Assembly (NCBI GenBank): GCA_021845725.1
Contig: JAJZVL010000028.1
Coordinates: 1-33,373, forward strand
DNA from: Actinomycetes bacterium
GTDB lineage: Bacteria; Actinomycetota; Acidimicrobiia; Acidimicrobiales; RAAP-2
Reading direction: 5' to 3'
Length of the DNA: 33,373 nt
The number at the start of each line of letters is the position of its first letter. Position 1 is the first letter of the stretch. This document shows positions 1-8,634 of this stretch, piece by piece. Position numbers and translations under genes: made by a program. The notes below the pieces were generated by a model. It saw only the letters and a list, made by a program, of their open reading frames with translations, had not been told where the DNA came from and did no database searches.

Positions 1-41
1 CCGGGCCACCTGCGGCGCCGGCAGCCCTCGCATGACCGCAC

Positions 42-92
42 CCACACACACACACACACCACGGCCCGCCACACACCACGGCCCGCCACACA
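42..92. repeat. CA run plus two 17-bp tandem repeats
   Basis: A CA dinucleotide run (about 42-58) is followed by two perfect 17-bp copies of CCACGGCCCGCCACACA at 59-75 and 76-92. It lies just beyond the stop of the minus-strand glycosyltransferase gene. No hairpin terminator or gene was recognised in bases 1-115. Confidence 0.85.
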
Positions 93-115
93 CCGCCGCG
101 GCGGTCCTTGGGTCC

Positions 116-1321
116 TTACACTGCGTCGCTGCTGAGGGGGACCTTCCCGCGTCGCACCACTTCTTCGAGAAACCGCGCGTAGCGCTCGATCAGCACCGGC
201 CAGCGGTAGTGACGCTCCACGTAACGGTGCCCTTGCCTTCCGAGGCGGCGACGCAGCTCGGCGTCGGCGACCAACCGATCGAGCACCGCCTCGAATTCGA
301 GGTAGGAGCCGAACCACAGCCCCCCGCCAGATCGTTCGCAATGCTCTCGGGTCGCGCCACAGCGTGCGTTGACCACCACCGGGAGCTCGAGCGACCAGGC
401 CTCGGTGACCACCAGTGAGAACGCCTCGAGCGCGGACGGCGAGACGAGCGCGAGCGCGTGGCGCATGACGTCCACTTTGTCCTCGTCGCTCAGCATGCCG
501 GTCCGCACGATGTCAGGGTGGTCCGGAGGGCGGTAGGCGACGGGGCCGACGAGCGCGAGCGCGAGCGGTCCCGAACGACGAGCCTTGTACTCGGAGAAGT
601 ACGCCGCGAGCATCTTCGAGCCCTTGTGCTCGTCGACGCGTCCCACGCTCACCACGTACGGGCGGTCGCCGAGGCCGAGGAGCTCGCCACCCGTGCGCCT
701 CGGCAGCGGCGGCGTCTCGGTCCCGAGGCCGAGGAGGATCTGCGGCCGGCTGGCCACCGGGAAATGACGCTGGACGAGCTGGCGCTCGGCCACCGTCTGG
801 AAGACGAGAGCGTCGGCGCACGCGAAGGTATCCGCGAAGACCGGCAGGTACAGCGCGGGCTCGTCGTGCGCGGCCGGATGGAGCACAGCCGGCATCGGCA
901 CCTCGCCGATCGCCCGGACGGTCGGGTAGTACAGGTACGGGTAGAAGATCGCGACGTCCACTGCGCTCGCGCGCAGCGCGTCCACGAGCCGAGGGGTCAG
1001 CGGCCCGTTCAGGTCCACCCACCGCTCCGCATCCTCGCGGCTCGCGAGCGTCGGCGCACGGCGAAGGCGGCCGTCGAGGTCGTAGAAGGCCTTGCCTCGC
1101 TCCGTCTCCGAGGCGAAGCGGTGGACGAGGACGCCGCCAAGCTCCTCGTCGCCAGGCTCGAGCTCCCCTCGCCAGGTGATGTGGTCGAGCGCGGTCGAGG
1201 TGAACACCTCGACCTGCCAACCGGTGGTGGCGACCAGGTGCTCTGCCAGTTGGCGGGCCGCGGACTCGGCCCCGCCGACGACCTGGCGCCCGTAGCGGGG
1301 CGTGACGAAGGCCACTCGCAC
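116..1321 (-). CDS. GT4-family glycosyltransferase
   Basis: A 401-aa GT-B fold glycosyltransferase, expected to transfer a sugar from a nucleotide donor to a surface glycan at the cytoplasmic membrane. The N-terminus (MRVAFVTPRYG, then GGAE at about 16-19) is the usual first Rossmann strand and glycine-rich loop. Around 225-235 it has SVGRVDEHKG, the donor-domain start typical of GT4. The motif ALEAFSLVVTEAWSLELP further on is the E-x7-E nucleotide-sugar binding signature. The length is normal. It is the last gene of a minus-strand cassette, 9 nt after the methyltransferase gene, which fits a role in making the exported polymer. Donor and acceptor cannot be deduced. Confidence 0.87.
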   Translation of the reverse strand: MRVAFVTPRYGRQVVGGAESAARQLAEHLVATTGWQVEVFTSTALDHITWRGELEPGDEELGGVLVHRFASETERGKAFYDLDGRLRRAPTLASREDAERWVDLNGPLTPRLVDALRASAVDVAIFYPYLYYPTVRAIGEVPMPAVLHPAAHDEPALYLPVFADTFACADALVFQTVAERQLVQRHFPVASRPQILLGLGTETPPLPRRTGGELLGLGDRPYVVSVGRVDEHKGSKMLAAYFSEYKARRSGPLALALVGPVAYRPPDHPDIVRTGMLSDEDKVDVMRHALALVSPSALEAFSLVVTEAWSLELPVVVNARCGATREHCERSGGGLWFGSYLEFEAVLDRLVADAELRRRLGRQGHRYVERHYRWPVLIERYARFLEEVVRRGKVPLSSDAV

Positions 1322-1330
1322 GGCTGGGGC

Positions 1331-2323
1331 TCAGCGCGTTGCGACGACGAGGTAGTCCCCCCCGTCTGGCCCCTCGACGGTCTCCACCGCCCATGTGGCG
1401 AGAAGGTGCGCCCAGGTGCGCGGACGCAGCGGCCTCCCTGCGGCGAGGTCTGCCTCGACCGGCGCATCCTCGCCGAGCCAAGCGTCGAGCGTGACCGAGT
1501 GAACCACGAGCACCCCGCGCCCGGCGACCCGGTCGAGGAGCGACCGGACGAGCTCGTCGCGGCGTACGGGCTCCATCGCCTCGACGATCCCGGAGATCAC
1601 GACTCCGCCGAGCGACGAGCTGCTGACGGCCCGCAGGTGGCCGAGCGGGTCCTCCTGGCGGAGGTCCGCGCCTCGAAGCTCGGCCTCGTCCACCTTCCCG
1701 GGACGAGCGTCGACGCCGTACGCGTCGACCCCCGCGGCAGAAAGGAGGCCGACGAGCCAGCCGTCTCCGCATGCGGTGTGCAAGACCCGACCTCGCGCGG
1801 CGCCGAGCGCGTCGACGGCCAGCGGCACCCACCACGAGCCGGGCGAGCCCTCGTCGACCACGCGCGTCGAGGCCGGAGGAGGGACCCGGTCTCGGAGCTC
1901 GCCGAGCTGGGCGTCGACCGCATGGAGCGCGCGGCTCACCGCCAGCCCGAGCGTGCTCACCTGGTGGGTGACCCACCCCATGTACCACAGGCTCAGTGCG
2001 CGCAGGGTCTTCTTCACGGCAGCCCCCGCCGGTCGCTGCGATGTGATCGGGACCACCGGGTCGACGAACGCAGCCCGGTCGACCATCCCAAGAGCGTCCT
2101 TCAGGTCGCCGCCGCGAACAGCCACCGGAGCGTGCTCGAGGAACATCTCGTCGAGCTCACGCTCGAGCTGGGCGGGGATCTCGCCTCGGTGACGCTGCAC
2201 CTCGTCGTCGATCTCGGCGATCACCTGACGGAGGTAGTCGTCGAGGAGCCGCGGCTCCTCCCCCGCCGGAGCAGGCTCCCCGCGCGCCGGGGAGGGCGGA
2301 TCCCCCGGCCCTTGCGCGCTCAC
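1331..2323 (-). CDS. SAM-dependent methyltransferase of glycan cassette
   Basis: A 330-aa protein with a class I methyltransferase domain in its C-terminal half. VLHTACGDGWLVGLL followed by AYGVDAR is the SAM-binding glycine-rich motif I and the acidic end of strand 2. The first 150 residues are helical, with a charged stretch (DDYLRQVIAEIDDEVQRH) that may form a coiled coil. The GTG start overlaps the stop of the upstream ATPase gene as GTGA (2320-2323), so the two are translationally coupled. In Wzm/Wzt systems that recognise a capped glycan, a methyltransferase often supplies the chain-terminating cap. That role here is inferred from context and from the Wzt-like C-domain next door. Confidence 0.75.
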   Translation of the reverse strand: MSAQGPGDPPSPARGEPAPAGEEPRLLDDYLRQVIAEIDDEVQRHRGEIPAQLERELDEMFLEHAPVAVRGGDLKDALGMVDRAAFVDPVVPITSQRPAGAAVKKTLRALSLWYMGWVTHQVSTLGLAVSRALHAVDAQLGELRDRVPPPASTRVVDEGSPGSWWVPLAVDALGAARGRVLHTACGDGWLVGLLSAAGVDAYGVDARPGKVDEAELRGADLRQEDPLGHLRAVSSSSLGGVVISGIVEAMEPVRRDELVRSLLDRVAGRGVLVVHSVTLDAWLGEDAPVEADLAAGRPLRPRTWAHLLATWAVETVEGPDGGDYLVVATR

Positions 2324-3777
2324 CGCACCACCGTTCCGTCGGCAGGGACCGCGAGGCCGTCTCGCGCGACTGAGAGTGCCCCACCGCCGACCAGGGCGGC
2401 CTGCACCGGGATCGCCACGGCTCCGGTGGAGCGACCCGGGTTCATCACCTCGAACCGGCAGGCCGGCTCGCGCCAGTCGCTCAGGCCGCTGCTGGTCTGC
2501 ACCCCGAGGTTCACGTCGTAGGCGCCGTCGAGGAGCGGCACCGACTCCAGCCGGAACTCGAAGGTGCCCGGTCCGGGCTGGACGTCGCAGCGAACACCGA
2601 GCGCCTCGGTGTCGGTGCTGAAGAGGCCGAGCCCCTCGTCGTTGCGGATGTCGAGCTGGAACACGACCCCCTCGACTGCTCGGGTCGACTCGAAGGCGAC
2701 CCGGATCGTGAGCGGCTCCCCCGGCAGGAGGTAACGGCGTGTGGACGTTGTCGGCAGGACGGACGACACCTCGACGAGGCGAACGGGTCTGCTGTCGCCC
2801 GGCCCGTTGTGCGTCCGCGCCTCGGCGCCCTGGGCCAGGCCCGGCTCGGTGCCAGGCACGATCGCCGCACCCGCAGGATCCGAGGTCGCCGAGGCGGCCG
2901 AGCTCGCCACGGCCGCCATGGGCGCAGGAGCGAGCCCGACGCCTGCGGGCGCGATCGGGTCGCTCCCCTCGGCGAGGGCGGGGGCCTCTTCCGATGCGAC
3001 GTCCAGGGCGCCTTCCGCCTCGCGTGCGCCGAGGACGTCTCCGGCCTCGAGCAGGCGCTCGCGGAAGAGCCGCACCGCCTCACCGGGTGCACCCATGCCG
3101 ACCATCTCACCGTCGGCGAGCACGACGGCCCGGTCGCAGAGGTTCCGCACGAGGTCCGGCGCGTGCGACACGAACAGGATCGTGCGGCCCTCACGCTGGA
3201 ACTGCTTCACACGCTCCATGCACTTGCGCTGGAACCGCTCGTCGCCCACTGCCAGGACCTCGTCGATCACGAGGACGTCGGGGTCGACGTTGACCGCCAC
3301 GGCGAAGCCGAGCCGCACGTACATGCCCGAGGAGTAGAATTTGACCTGGTTGTCGATGAACTGCCCGAGCTCGGCAAACTCGACGATGTCGTCGAACATC
3401 CGGTCGACCTCGCGCTTGGAGAGCCCGAGCATCGAGCCGTTCAGGTAGATGTTCTCCCGACCGCTCAGCTCCTGCTGGAAGCCGGCGCCGAGCTCCAAGA
3501 GCCCTGCCAGCTTCCCGCGCACGACGACCTGGCCGGACGTCGGCTGCAGCACGCCGCAGATGCACTTGAGCAACGTGGACTTGCCCGAGCCGTTGCGCCC
3601 GAGGATCCCAAGCGTCTCTCCCTCTCGGACGTCGAAGCCGACGTCTCTGAGCGCCCAGAGGTCCTGGTAGGGGATCCGTCCCGCGTGGATCACCCGCTCT
3701 TTCAACGACGTGTACTTCTCGTGGTAGAGCCGGAACCTCTTCGAGACGCCCTGGACCTCGACAGCCTGAGAACCCAT
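2320..3777 (-). CDS. wzt: Wzt-like ABC transporter ATPase, polysaccharide export
   Basis: A 485-aa ATPase subunit of an O-antigen or teichoic-acid type exporter. Walker A is GRNGSGKST (60-68). The signature region is FYSSGMYVRLGFA, which is characteristic of the Wzt/TagH subfamily, Walker B is VLVIDE and the switch histidine is in VSHAPD. After the nucleotide-binding domain (about 1-245) comes an Ala/Pro-rich linker (about 250-340). A beta-rich C-terminal domain follows (about 340-470, with FQLDIRNDEGLGLFSTDTE), matching the cargo-binding Wzt C-domain that recognises the glycan terminus. The ATG start directly abuts the permease stop with no gap, and the stop overlaps the methyltransferase start. 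Confidence 0.92.
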   Translation of the reverse strand: MGSQAVEVQGVSKRFRLYHEKYTSLKERVIHAGRIPYQDLWALRDVGFDVREGETLGILGRNGSGKSTLLKCICGVLQPTSGQVVVRGKLAGLLELGAGFQQELSGRENIYLNGSMLGLSKREVDRMFDDIVEFAELGQFIDNQVKFYSSGMYVRLGFAVAVNVDPDVLVIDEVLAVGDERFQRKCMERVKQFQREGRTILFVSHAPDLVRNLCDRAVVLADGEMVGMGAPGEAVRLFRERLLEAGDVLGAREAEGALDVASEEAPALAEGSDPIAPAGVGLAPAPMAAVASSAASATSDPAGAAIVPGTEPGLAQGAEARTHNGPGDSRPVRLVEVSSVLPTTSTRRYLLPGEPLTIRVAFESTRAVEGVVFQLDIRNDEGLGLFSTDTEALGVRCDVQPGPGTFEFRLESVPLLDGAYDVNLGVQTSSGLSDWREPACRFEVMNPGRSTGAVAIPVQAALVGGGALSVARDGLAVPADGTVVR

Positions 3778-4764
3778 CTAGAGCTCCTCGGCGAAGTTGC
3801 CCGCGAGGCGCCCGAACACACCCATCGCCACGTAGAACAGGGCCGCTGCGAACACCAGCACGACGCCGTCCCCCCACAGGTACGTCGTGACCGGCCAGTG
3901 CGGCAGGATGTGGAGGACCGCGTGTGTCGGCTCGGTGCTGTGGACTGTCAGGCGGCCGTAGAGGACCCGTTGGTAGGTCATCACGAGGATGGTGAGCGGG
4001 TTCAGGAAGTACAGCCATCCAAGGCCGTGAGCGGCCAGGCGCGGGGCCAGCGTCTCCTGGAACGAGTACACGATCGGGCACGCCCAGAACCAGGCTGACC
4101 CGACGAGCACTGTGACGAGGTGCTGCGTGTCGCGCATGTAGACGTTGACCGCGGCCAGCAGGATCCCGAGCGCGCAGGAGAGCACCAGGGTCGGGACGAG
4201 CGCGACGAGCACGAGGTACAGGAGCGGCCAAGCGGGGGCCCACTGGAGGGCCACCATGAAGATGACCATCACGCAGGCCTGGAAGAAGAAGAAGACCCCT
4301 GCCGACCCGATGGCCGCGAGCGCGAGGATCTCCCGGGGGAACGACACCTTCTTCACCAGCCCCGCGTTGTTCACGACCACGCCGGTCGCCGTGAGGATGC
4401 CCGTGGAGAAGAAATTCCAAAGGAGCAGCCCCGAGAAGAGGTAGATGACGAAATTCGGCATGCCGTTCTTCAGGAAGACGCCGAAGACCATCGTGTAGAC
4501 CGCAAGGGTCAGCGCAGGCGAGACCATCGACCAGAGGAGCCCGAGCACCGAGTTCTTGTACTTGACCTTGATCTCGGTGCGGACCAGGTACACGAGCAGC
4601 TCCCGCGCACGCCAGATCTCTTTCAAGCGGGCCAGGACGCTCGTGTGCGCGGAGACGACGCGGGTCGTCTTCGGACGCGTGGCGATCGAGCCTTCTCCCG
4701 TGAGCACGCTCGTCACACCAGCTGTTCCCGCGTCCGGCGGCTGCGCGGGCGCTTCGAGTGCCAC
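3778..4764 (-). CDS. wzm: Wzm-like ABC-2 permease, polysaccharide export
   Basis: A 328-aa integral membrane protein of the ABC-2 polysaccharide export family, partner of the Wzt-like ATPase. The cytoplasmic N-terminus contains LLVYLVRTEIKVKYKNSVLGLLWSM, the family hallmark, followed by about six hydrophobic segments (for example FVIYLFSGLLLWNFFSTGIL, and LVTVLVGSAWFWACPIVYSF). The GTG at 4764 is chosen as start because it begins VALEAPAQPP, gives the family's usual length, and sits 2 nt after the clpP stop. The reading frame is open further upstream only through the clpP gene. It should move undecaprenyl-linked glycan across the cytoplasmic membrane. Confidence 0.9.
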   Translation of the reverse strand: MALEAPAQPPDAGTAGVTSVLTGEGSIATRPKTTRVVSAHTSVLARLKEIWRARELLVYLVRTEIKVKYKNSVLGLLWSMVSPALTLAVYTMVFGVFLKNGMPNFVIYLFSGLLLWNFFSTGILTATGVVVNNAGLVKKVSFPREILALAAIGSAGVFFFFQACVMVIFMVALQWAPAWPLLYLVLVALVPTLVLSCALGILLAAVNVYMRDTQHLVTVLVGSAWFWACPIVYSFQETLAPRLAAHGLGWLYFLNPLTILVMTYQRVLYGRLTVHSTEPTHAVLHILPHWPVTTYLWGDGVVLVFAAALFYVAMGVFGRLAGNFAEEL

Positions 4765-4766
4765 TG

Positions 4767-5378
4767 TCAGCTTCCGCCCACCTGGGCCGCAGAGCGGTCG
4801 ATCACCTGGTCGATGAAGCCGTACTCCCGGGCTTCCTCGGCGGTGAACCAGCGGTCCCGATCGGAGTCTGCCTCGATGCGCTCCACCGGTTGACCCGTAT
4901 GGAAGGAGATCCGCTCGGCCATCATCCGTTTCAGGTAGACGATCTGCTCCGCTTGGATCGCGATGTCCGCAGCCTGCCCCTGCATCGCCCCCGACGGCTG
5001 GTGCATGAGGATGCGCGAGTGCGGGAGGGCGAACCGTTTGCCCGGCGCGCCGGCGCACAGGAGGAATTGACCCATCGATGCGGCAAGTCCCACGCAGATC
5101 GTGCTCACGTCCGGCCGGACGTACTGCATGGTGTCGTAGATGGCGAGGCCATCGGTCACCGATCCGCCCGGCGAGTTGATGTAGAGGGAGATGTCCCGCT
5201 CGGAGTCCTCCGCCTCGAGCAGGATGAGCTGGGCGCACACGATGTTCGCCGTGTTCTGGTCGATCGCCGACCCGATGAAGATGATGCGCTCTTTCAAGAG
5301 GCGCTGGTAGACGTCGACGGTGACCGCCTGGTCTTGGCCGGAAGCGCCGAGGGGTCCGACAGAGGGACTAGCGTGCAT
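4767..5378 (-). CDS. clpP: ATP-dependent Clp protease proteolytic subunit
   Basis: A 203-aa ClpP. The catalytic triad is Ser101 (GLAASMGQ), His126 (RILMHQPSG) and Asp175 (SDRDRW), with the same spacing as E. coli ClpP. The [16 protein letters not shown] segment forms the substrate-binding region. It acts as a tetradecamer with ClpX or ClpC unfoldases. The ATG at 5378 was chosen because it gives normal length and lies 7 nt after a TAGCCT -10 box with no Shine-Dalgarno. Unusually, the stop is only 2 nt from the polysaccharide exporter permease gene, and no clpX or tig gene is adjacent. Actinobacteria often carry several clpP copies, so this may not be the only one. Confidence 0.96.
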   Translation of the reverse strand: MHASPSVGPLGASGQDQAVTVDVYQRLLKERIIFIGSAIDQNTANIVCAQLILLEAEDSERDISLYINSPGGSVTDGLAIYDTMQYVRPDVSTICVGLAASMGQFLLCAGAPGKRFALPHSRILMHQPSGAMQGQAADIAIQAEQIVYLKRMMAERISFHTGQPVERIEADSDRDRWFTAEEAREYGFIDQVIDRSAAQVGGS

Positions 5379-5385
5379 GGGCGCG

Positions 5386-5391
5386 AGGCTA
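5386..5391 (-). promoter_or_regulatory. -10 box of leaderless clpP promoter
   Basis: TAGCCT on the minus strand, 7 nt before the clpP ATG. The spacing puts the transcription start at or next to the start codon. No clear -35 was seen. The upstream side runs into the divergent tRNA-Leu control region. Confidence 0.55.
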
Positions 5392-5419
5392 CCCGGCGTC
5401 ACGCCGTCGGGGATCACAC

Positions 5420-5501
5420 GCGGACGTGGCGGAACCGGTAGACGCGCCGGGTTTAGGTCCCGGTCCCTTCGGGGGTGGAGGTTCGAGTCCTCTCGTCCGC
5501 A
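5420..5501 (+). tRNA. tRNA-Leu (anticodon UAG)
   Basis: A class II tRNA of 82 nt. The acceptor GCGGACG (5420-5426) pairs with CGTCCGC (5494-5500), and the discriminator is A5501. The anticodon stem CCGGG/CCCGG (5447-5451/5459-5463) closes a loop with TAG at 5454-5456. A long variable arm (GTCCCTTCGGGG) and the T-arm GGTTCGAGTCC are present. The 3' CCA is not encoded. Confidence 0.96.
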
Positions 5502-5506
5502 CGCTC

Positions 5507-6628
5507 GTGCCTCACCTCGTTGCTGCGCCCGACAAATTCCGTGGCACCGCCACCGCCGCCGAGGTCGCGGCGGCTGCCTCGCGCGGTGCCCGGGCAGTCG
5601 GGTGGAGCGCCGAGGAGCTCCCGCTCGCGGACGGCGGCGAGGGCACCCTCGACGTGCTCGCCCGCGCGCTTGGCGGCGAGCGCCGGCACGCCACCGTGCG
5701 CGGCCCGCTCGGAGAGCCGGTCGAGGCAGCGTGGCTCTTCGTCCCGTGTGGGCTGCCTCGGGACATACCGCTCCCGGCAGAGGTTCGACGCACCATGCCG
5801 GTGGCGCTGGACGGCCCGGTCGCCGTGATCGAGTCCGCTCTGGCTGCCGGCAGGGCCCTGCTGGTGGAGCCGAAGGGGGACGACCCCGTCCGAGCACGGA
5901 CCGACGGCGTGGGGGACCTGATCCTCGCGGCCGTCGAAGCGGGCGCCCGGCTCGTCGTGATCGGCGCCGGCGGCACGGCGACCACCGACGGTGGCCGTGG
6001 TGCGCTCTCGGCAGTGGGCTCGAGGACACGCCTCGCCGGTGCGTCCCTCGTGGTCGCGTGCGACGTCTCGACCCCGTTCCGCAGTGCAGCCATCACCTTC
6101 TCCCGCCAGAAGGGTGCAACGCCCACGCAGGTCGCGGCGCTGTCCGCCCGCCTCGAGGCGCTCGCGACCTACTACCGCGACGAGCTCGGCGTCGACGTCG
6201 ATCTTCTCGCGGGGGCCGGTGCGGCCGGGGGTCTCGCAGGCGGGCTGGCCGTGCTCGGTGCGCACCTGGTGCCGGGCTTCGCCATCGTCGCCGCCCTCTT
6301 CGACCTCGACCGCCGAATCGGCGGGGCAGACCTCGTCATGACCGGCGAAGGACGCGTCGACGCGACTTCCTTCGATGGCAAGGTGGTCGGTGGCGTCCTG
6401 ACCGCAGCTGGCGGGCTCGTCCCGGCGCTGTGCGTGGCGGGCCAGTTCGAGCCCGGTGTCGAGCGGCACTGGTCACATCGCCCAGGCCGCGTGGACACCG
6501 TGAGCCTCGTGGTGCGGGCCGGCATGCAAGGTGCACGCCAGAACGTCACCGATGCCGTGTCCGAGGTGGTCGCCGGCGCGTGCCAGCACCGGGGTCGTGG
6601 CGGCGTGGGGCTAGCGTCAACCCGATGA
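5507..6628 (+). CDS. glycerate kinase (GckA/GlxK type)
   Basis: A 373-aa glycerate kinase of the bacterial GK1 family, phosphorylating D-glycerate to 2- or 3-phosphoglycerate with ATP. Family landmarks are the N-terminal [13 protein letters not shown] (usually APDSFKGS), [31 protein letters not shown] and [16 protein letters not shown]. The family starts only a few residues before APDKF, so the GTG at 5507 is the only sensible start. That places it 5 nt after the mature 3' end of tRNA-Leu and leaves no room for a ribosome binding site. Translation may start on a leaderless end made by tRNA 3' processing, or on a tRNA-mRNA co-transcript. The stop overlaps the next gene as ATGA. Confidence 0.9.
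   Translation: MPHLVAAPDKFRGTATAAEVAAAASRGARAVGWSAEELPLADGGEGTLDVLARALGGERRHATVRGPLGEPVEAAWLFVPCGLPRDIPLPAEVRRTMPVALDGPVAVIESALAAGRALLVEPKGDDPVRARTDGVGDLILAAVEAGARLVVIGAGGTATTDGGRGALSAVGSRTRLAGASLVVACDVSTPFRSAAITFSRQKGATPTQVAALSARLEALATYYRDELGVDVDLLAGAGAAGGLAGGLAVLGAHLVPGFAIVAALFDLDRRIGGADLVMTGEGRVDATSFDGKVVGGVLTAAGGLVPALCVAGQFEPGVERHWSHRPGRVDTVSLVVRAGMQGARQNVTDAVSEVVAGACQHRGRGGVGLASTR
6612..6617 (+). promoter_or_regulatory. internal leaderless -10 box
   Basis: TAGCGT, 7 nt before the ATG at 6625 and inside the end of the glycerate kinase gene. The spacing equals that seen at other genes here lacking a Shine-Dalgarno, so the methyltransferase may also have its own promoter. Confidence 0.4.
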
Positions 6629-7623
6629 ACGTCGAACCGGTCGACGAAGCGGCCGGCGGCCCTCCCTCGCCTCCGGGGTCCAGCCTCTCCACACGCCTTT
6701 CAACTTGTCTTTCCACGTATGGAGGCGCAGGACTGGCACGCCGCGGCGCGCAGAGGGGGCGCCGGTTGCTCTCGCAGGCCAAGCACTGGCGCGATCCGAT
6801 GATCGTGGAGATCGGCTACCGCGCAGTGCTCCAGCGACCGCCGGACCCCTGGGGGCGGCGGGACTTCCTCGCGAGGTTTCGCTCCGGGAACTTCTCCGTC
6901 GAGCAGTTCGGGCGTGAGCTGCTCGAATCCCCCGAATTCGAGCGGGTGCGCGCCACGCGTGACCTTGTGCGCTCGTTGCACCACAGCCGCTGCGCCTTCG
7001 TACGGAGCCTCCCGCCCGCCCGGCGCATTCTCGATCTGGGCGGGACGAACCTGGAGCACGAAGACGGCGCGATGGTCACGATGGGCTATCCGTACTCCTT
7101 CGAGGAGCTGGTGATCGTCGACTTGCCCCCCGATGAACGCCACCCGCTCTACAACCGCGGTGGTGTGCGCTCCGACACCACGAGCAGGCTGGGGAGGGTC
7201 ACCTACGCCTACCACTCGATGGAGGACCTGTCCGCCTACCCCGACGAGTCGTTCGACCTCGTCTACAGCGGTCAGAGCATCGAGCACGTCCCCCTCGGCG
7301 TCGCGGACAAGGTGCTCGCGGGTGCGTTCCGCGTGCTGCGCCCGGGCGGGAAGCTGGCCATCGACACGCCGAACGCGCGCGTCACCCGGCTCCAGCAGGC
7401 CCAGTTCATCGATCCCGACCACAAGCACGAGTACACGCCCGAGGAGCTCGAGGACAAGCTCGCCCGCGCCGGCTTCGACATCGTCGAGCGCAAGGGGTTG
7501 AACCTCGGGCTGAGGACGGTGGAGACCGGGCGGTTCGACCAGGCAGAGGTCGCCGAGAACGTCGGCGTCTTCTCGCTACCCGGATCGTGCTACTTGCTCG
7601 CCTACATCTGCCGGAAGGCCTGA
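6625..7623 (+). CDS. methyltransferase with DUF4214-like N-terminus
   Basis: A 332-aa protein. The N-terminal part (about 60-115), IVEIGYRAVLQRPPDPWGRRDFLARFRSGNFSVEQFGRELLESPEF, resembles the DUF4214 module found in secreted and glycan-linked actinobacterial proteins. The C-terminal part is a class I SAM methyltransferase: ILDLGGTNLEHED is motif I, LVYSGQSIEHVPLG and RVLRPGGKLAIDTPN are the post-I motifs of the Methyltransf_11 type. The ATG at 6625 overlaps the kinase stop (ATGA). The first 45 residues are Ser/Gly/Arg-rich, and translation could alternatively start at the Met before IVEIGY (6799). Substrate unknown. DUF4214 and the nearby export cassette suggest glycan modification, which is inference. 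Confidence 0.75.
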   Translation: MNVEPVDEAAGGPPSPPGSSLSTRLSTCLSTYGGAGLARRGAQRGRRLLSQAKHWRDPMIVEIGYRAVLQRPPDPWGRRDFLARFRSGNFSVEQFGRELLESPEFERVRATRDLVRSLHHSRCAFVRSLPPARRILDLGGTNLEHEDGAMVTMGYPYSFEELVIVDLPPDERHPLYNRGGVRSDTTSRLGRVTYAYHSMEDLSAYPDESFDLVYSGQSIEHVPLGVADKVLAGAFRVLRPGGKLAIDTPNARVTRLQQAQFIDPDHKHEYTPEELEDKLARAGFDIVERKGLNLGLRTVETGRFDQAEVAENVGVFSLPGSCYLLAYICRKA

Positions 7624-7630
7624 CGGACTC

Positions 7631-7658
7631 GAGGGGCCGGCTTTCGGGCCGGCCCCTC
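7631..7658 (+). terminator. intrinsic terminator hairpin
   Basis: A perfect 10-bp stem GAGGGGCCGG (7631-7640) / CCGGCCCCTC (7649-7658) with an 8-nt loop, 7 nt after the methyltransferase stop. The tail (cggtcttgctgtt) is only moderately T-rich. Confidence 0.8.
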
Positions 7659-7998
7659 GGTCTTGCTGTTCCTGATCACCGGGCTCCGCGTCGTGTCGGC
7701 ATCACGATGGTGGAGGGCCGTTGTCCGTTCGCCGGTCATGAGACCGGGCCTCCGCGACCCCTAGCGGTCGCCGCACGCCGTGACCCCGGCTGGGGAGCGC
7801 CGCACAGCACGACGGCGCGTGCTCAGCGCGGCGGACCGCTCTCCTCGGTCGAGCTCGTCGATGCCATCGCAAGCTCCCTTCCAGTCTCGGGCCGTCAGAC
7901 GACGTTGCCCTCGACCCCATTCTCCTCCGAAAGACGGGATCAGCCAAGAGCTTTGACCTGGGACTTCGCGAGAGCTCCGGGCGTGGACCGACGTCGCC
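7659..7998. other. gene-free stretch between convergent units
   Basis: About 340 bp between the terminator and the rdgB stop. Short open frames here are arginine-rich and look like out-of-frame high-GC noise. One minus-strand ATG (near 7920) has a GGAGG directly before it, but the predicted peptide of about 70 residues has no recognisable pattern. No RNA gene was recognised. Confidence 0.5.
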
Positions 7999-8634
7999 CT
8001 ACGTCCCGACACCCTCCGAGCGCAGCGCGTCGGCCAGCGCGCGCAGCGCGCGCGCCCGGTGCGAGATGGCGTGCTTCTCCTCGCGTCGAAGCTCCGCGAA
8101 CGTGCGCCCGTCACCTTCGTCGGGCACGAACACGGGGTCGTACCCGAAGCCGCCCTCCCCTCGTGGCGTCTCGGTGATGGTGCCCGCGACCATGCCCTCG
8201 CGCCAGATCTCCCGACCATCAGGGAACCGCACCAGCGCGACGGTGCGAAAGCGTGCGCGACGCACGCCGCCGCGTCCGGGCAACGCGGCGAGCTCCGCCA
8301 GGAGCTTCGCGACGTTGTCTGCGTACGTCACGTCCTCCCCCGCGTACCGGGAGGACCGCACTCCCGGCCCTCCGCCGAGGGCGTCGACCTCGAGCCCCGT
8401 GTCGTCCGCGACCGCGGGCATCCCCGTGGCCGCCGAGAGCGCAGCCGCTTTCAGCCGCGCGTTCACTTCGAGCGTGTCGCCGGTCTCCTCGACATCGGGG
8501 ACATCGGCAGGCCGCGGGACGAGACGTACGCCGCCTTCCCCACCGAGGATCTCGCGTATCTCGGAGGCCTTGTCGGGGTTGGCGGTCGCCATGACGAGGA
8601 CGAGGGGTGCGCCCGGCTGCGCCGGGCCGCTCAC
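7999..8634 (-). CDS. rdgB: XTP/dITP pyrophosphatase RdgB/HAM1
   Basis: A 211-aa Ham1-family nucleotide pyrophosphatase that hydrolyses dITP, XTP and related non-canonical purine triphosphates to monophosphates, cleaning the nucleotide pool. Signatures are [17 protein letters not shown] (the family T/S-x-N-x2-K motif at about 16-21), [36 protein letters not shown] and [11 protein letters not shown]. The length is normal. The GTG start overlaps the rph stop (GTGA, 8631-8634), the common actinobacterial rph-rdgB pair. Confidence 0.96.
   Translation of the reverse strand: MSGPAQPGAPLVLVMATANPDKASEIREILGGEGGVRLVPRPADVPDVEETGDTLEVNARLKAAALSAATGMPAVADDTGLEVDALGGGPGVRSSRYAGEDVTYADNVAKLLAELAALPGRGGVRRARFRTVALVRFPDGREIWREGMVAGTITETPRGEGGFGYDPVFVPDEGDGRTFAELRREEKHAISHRARALRALADALRSEGVGT

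Noticed and set aside
458-2521. Long plus-strand open frames opposite the glycan cassette
   Set aside because: Composition is Arg/Glu/His-rich without domains, and the minus strand holds well-conserved genes; typical antisense frames of high-GC DNA.
7702-7947. Small minus-strand gene downstream of rdgB
   Set aside because: A GGAGG precedes an ATG too closely and the peptide is Arg-rich with no pattern; it looks like high-GC noise.
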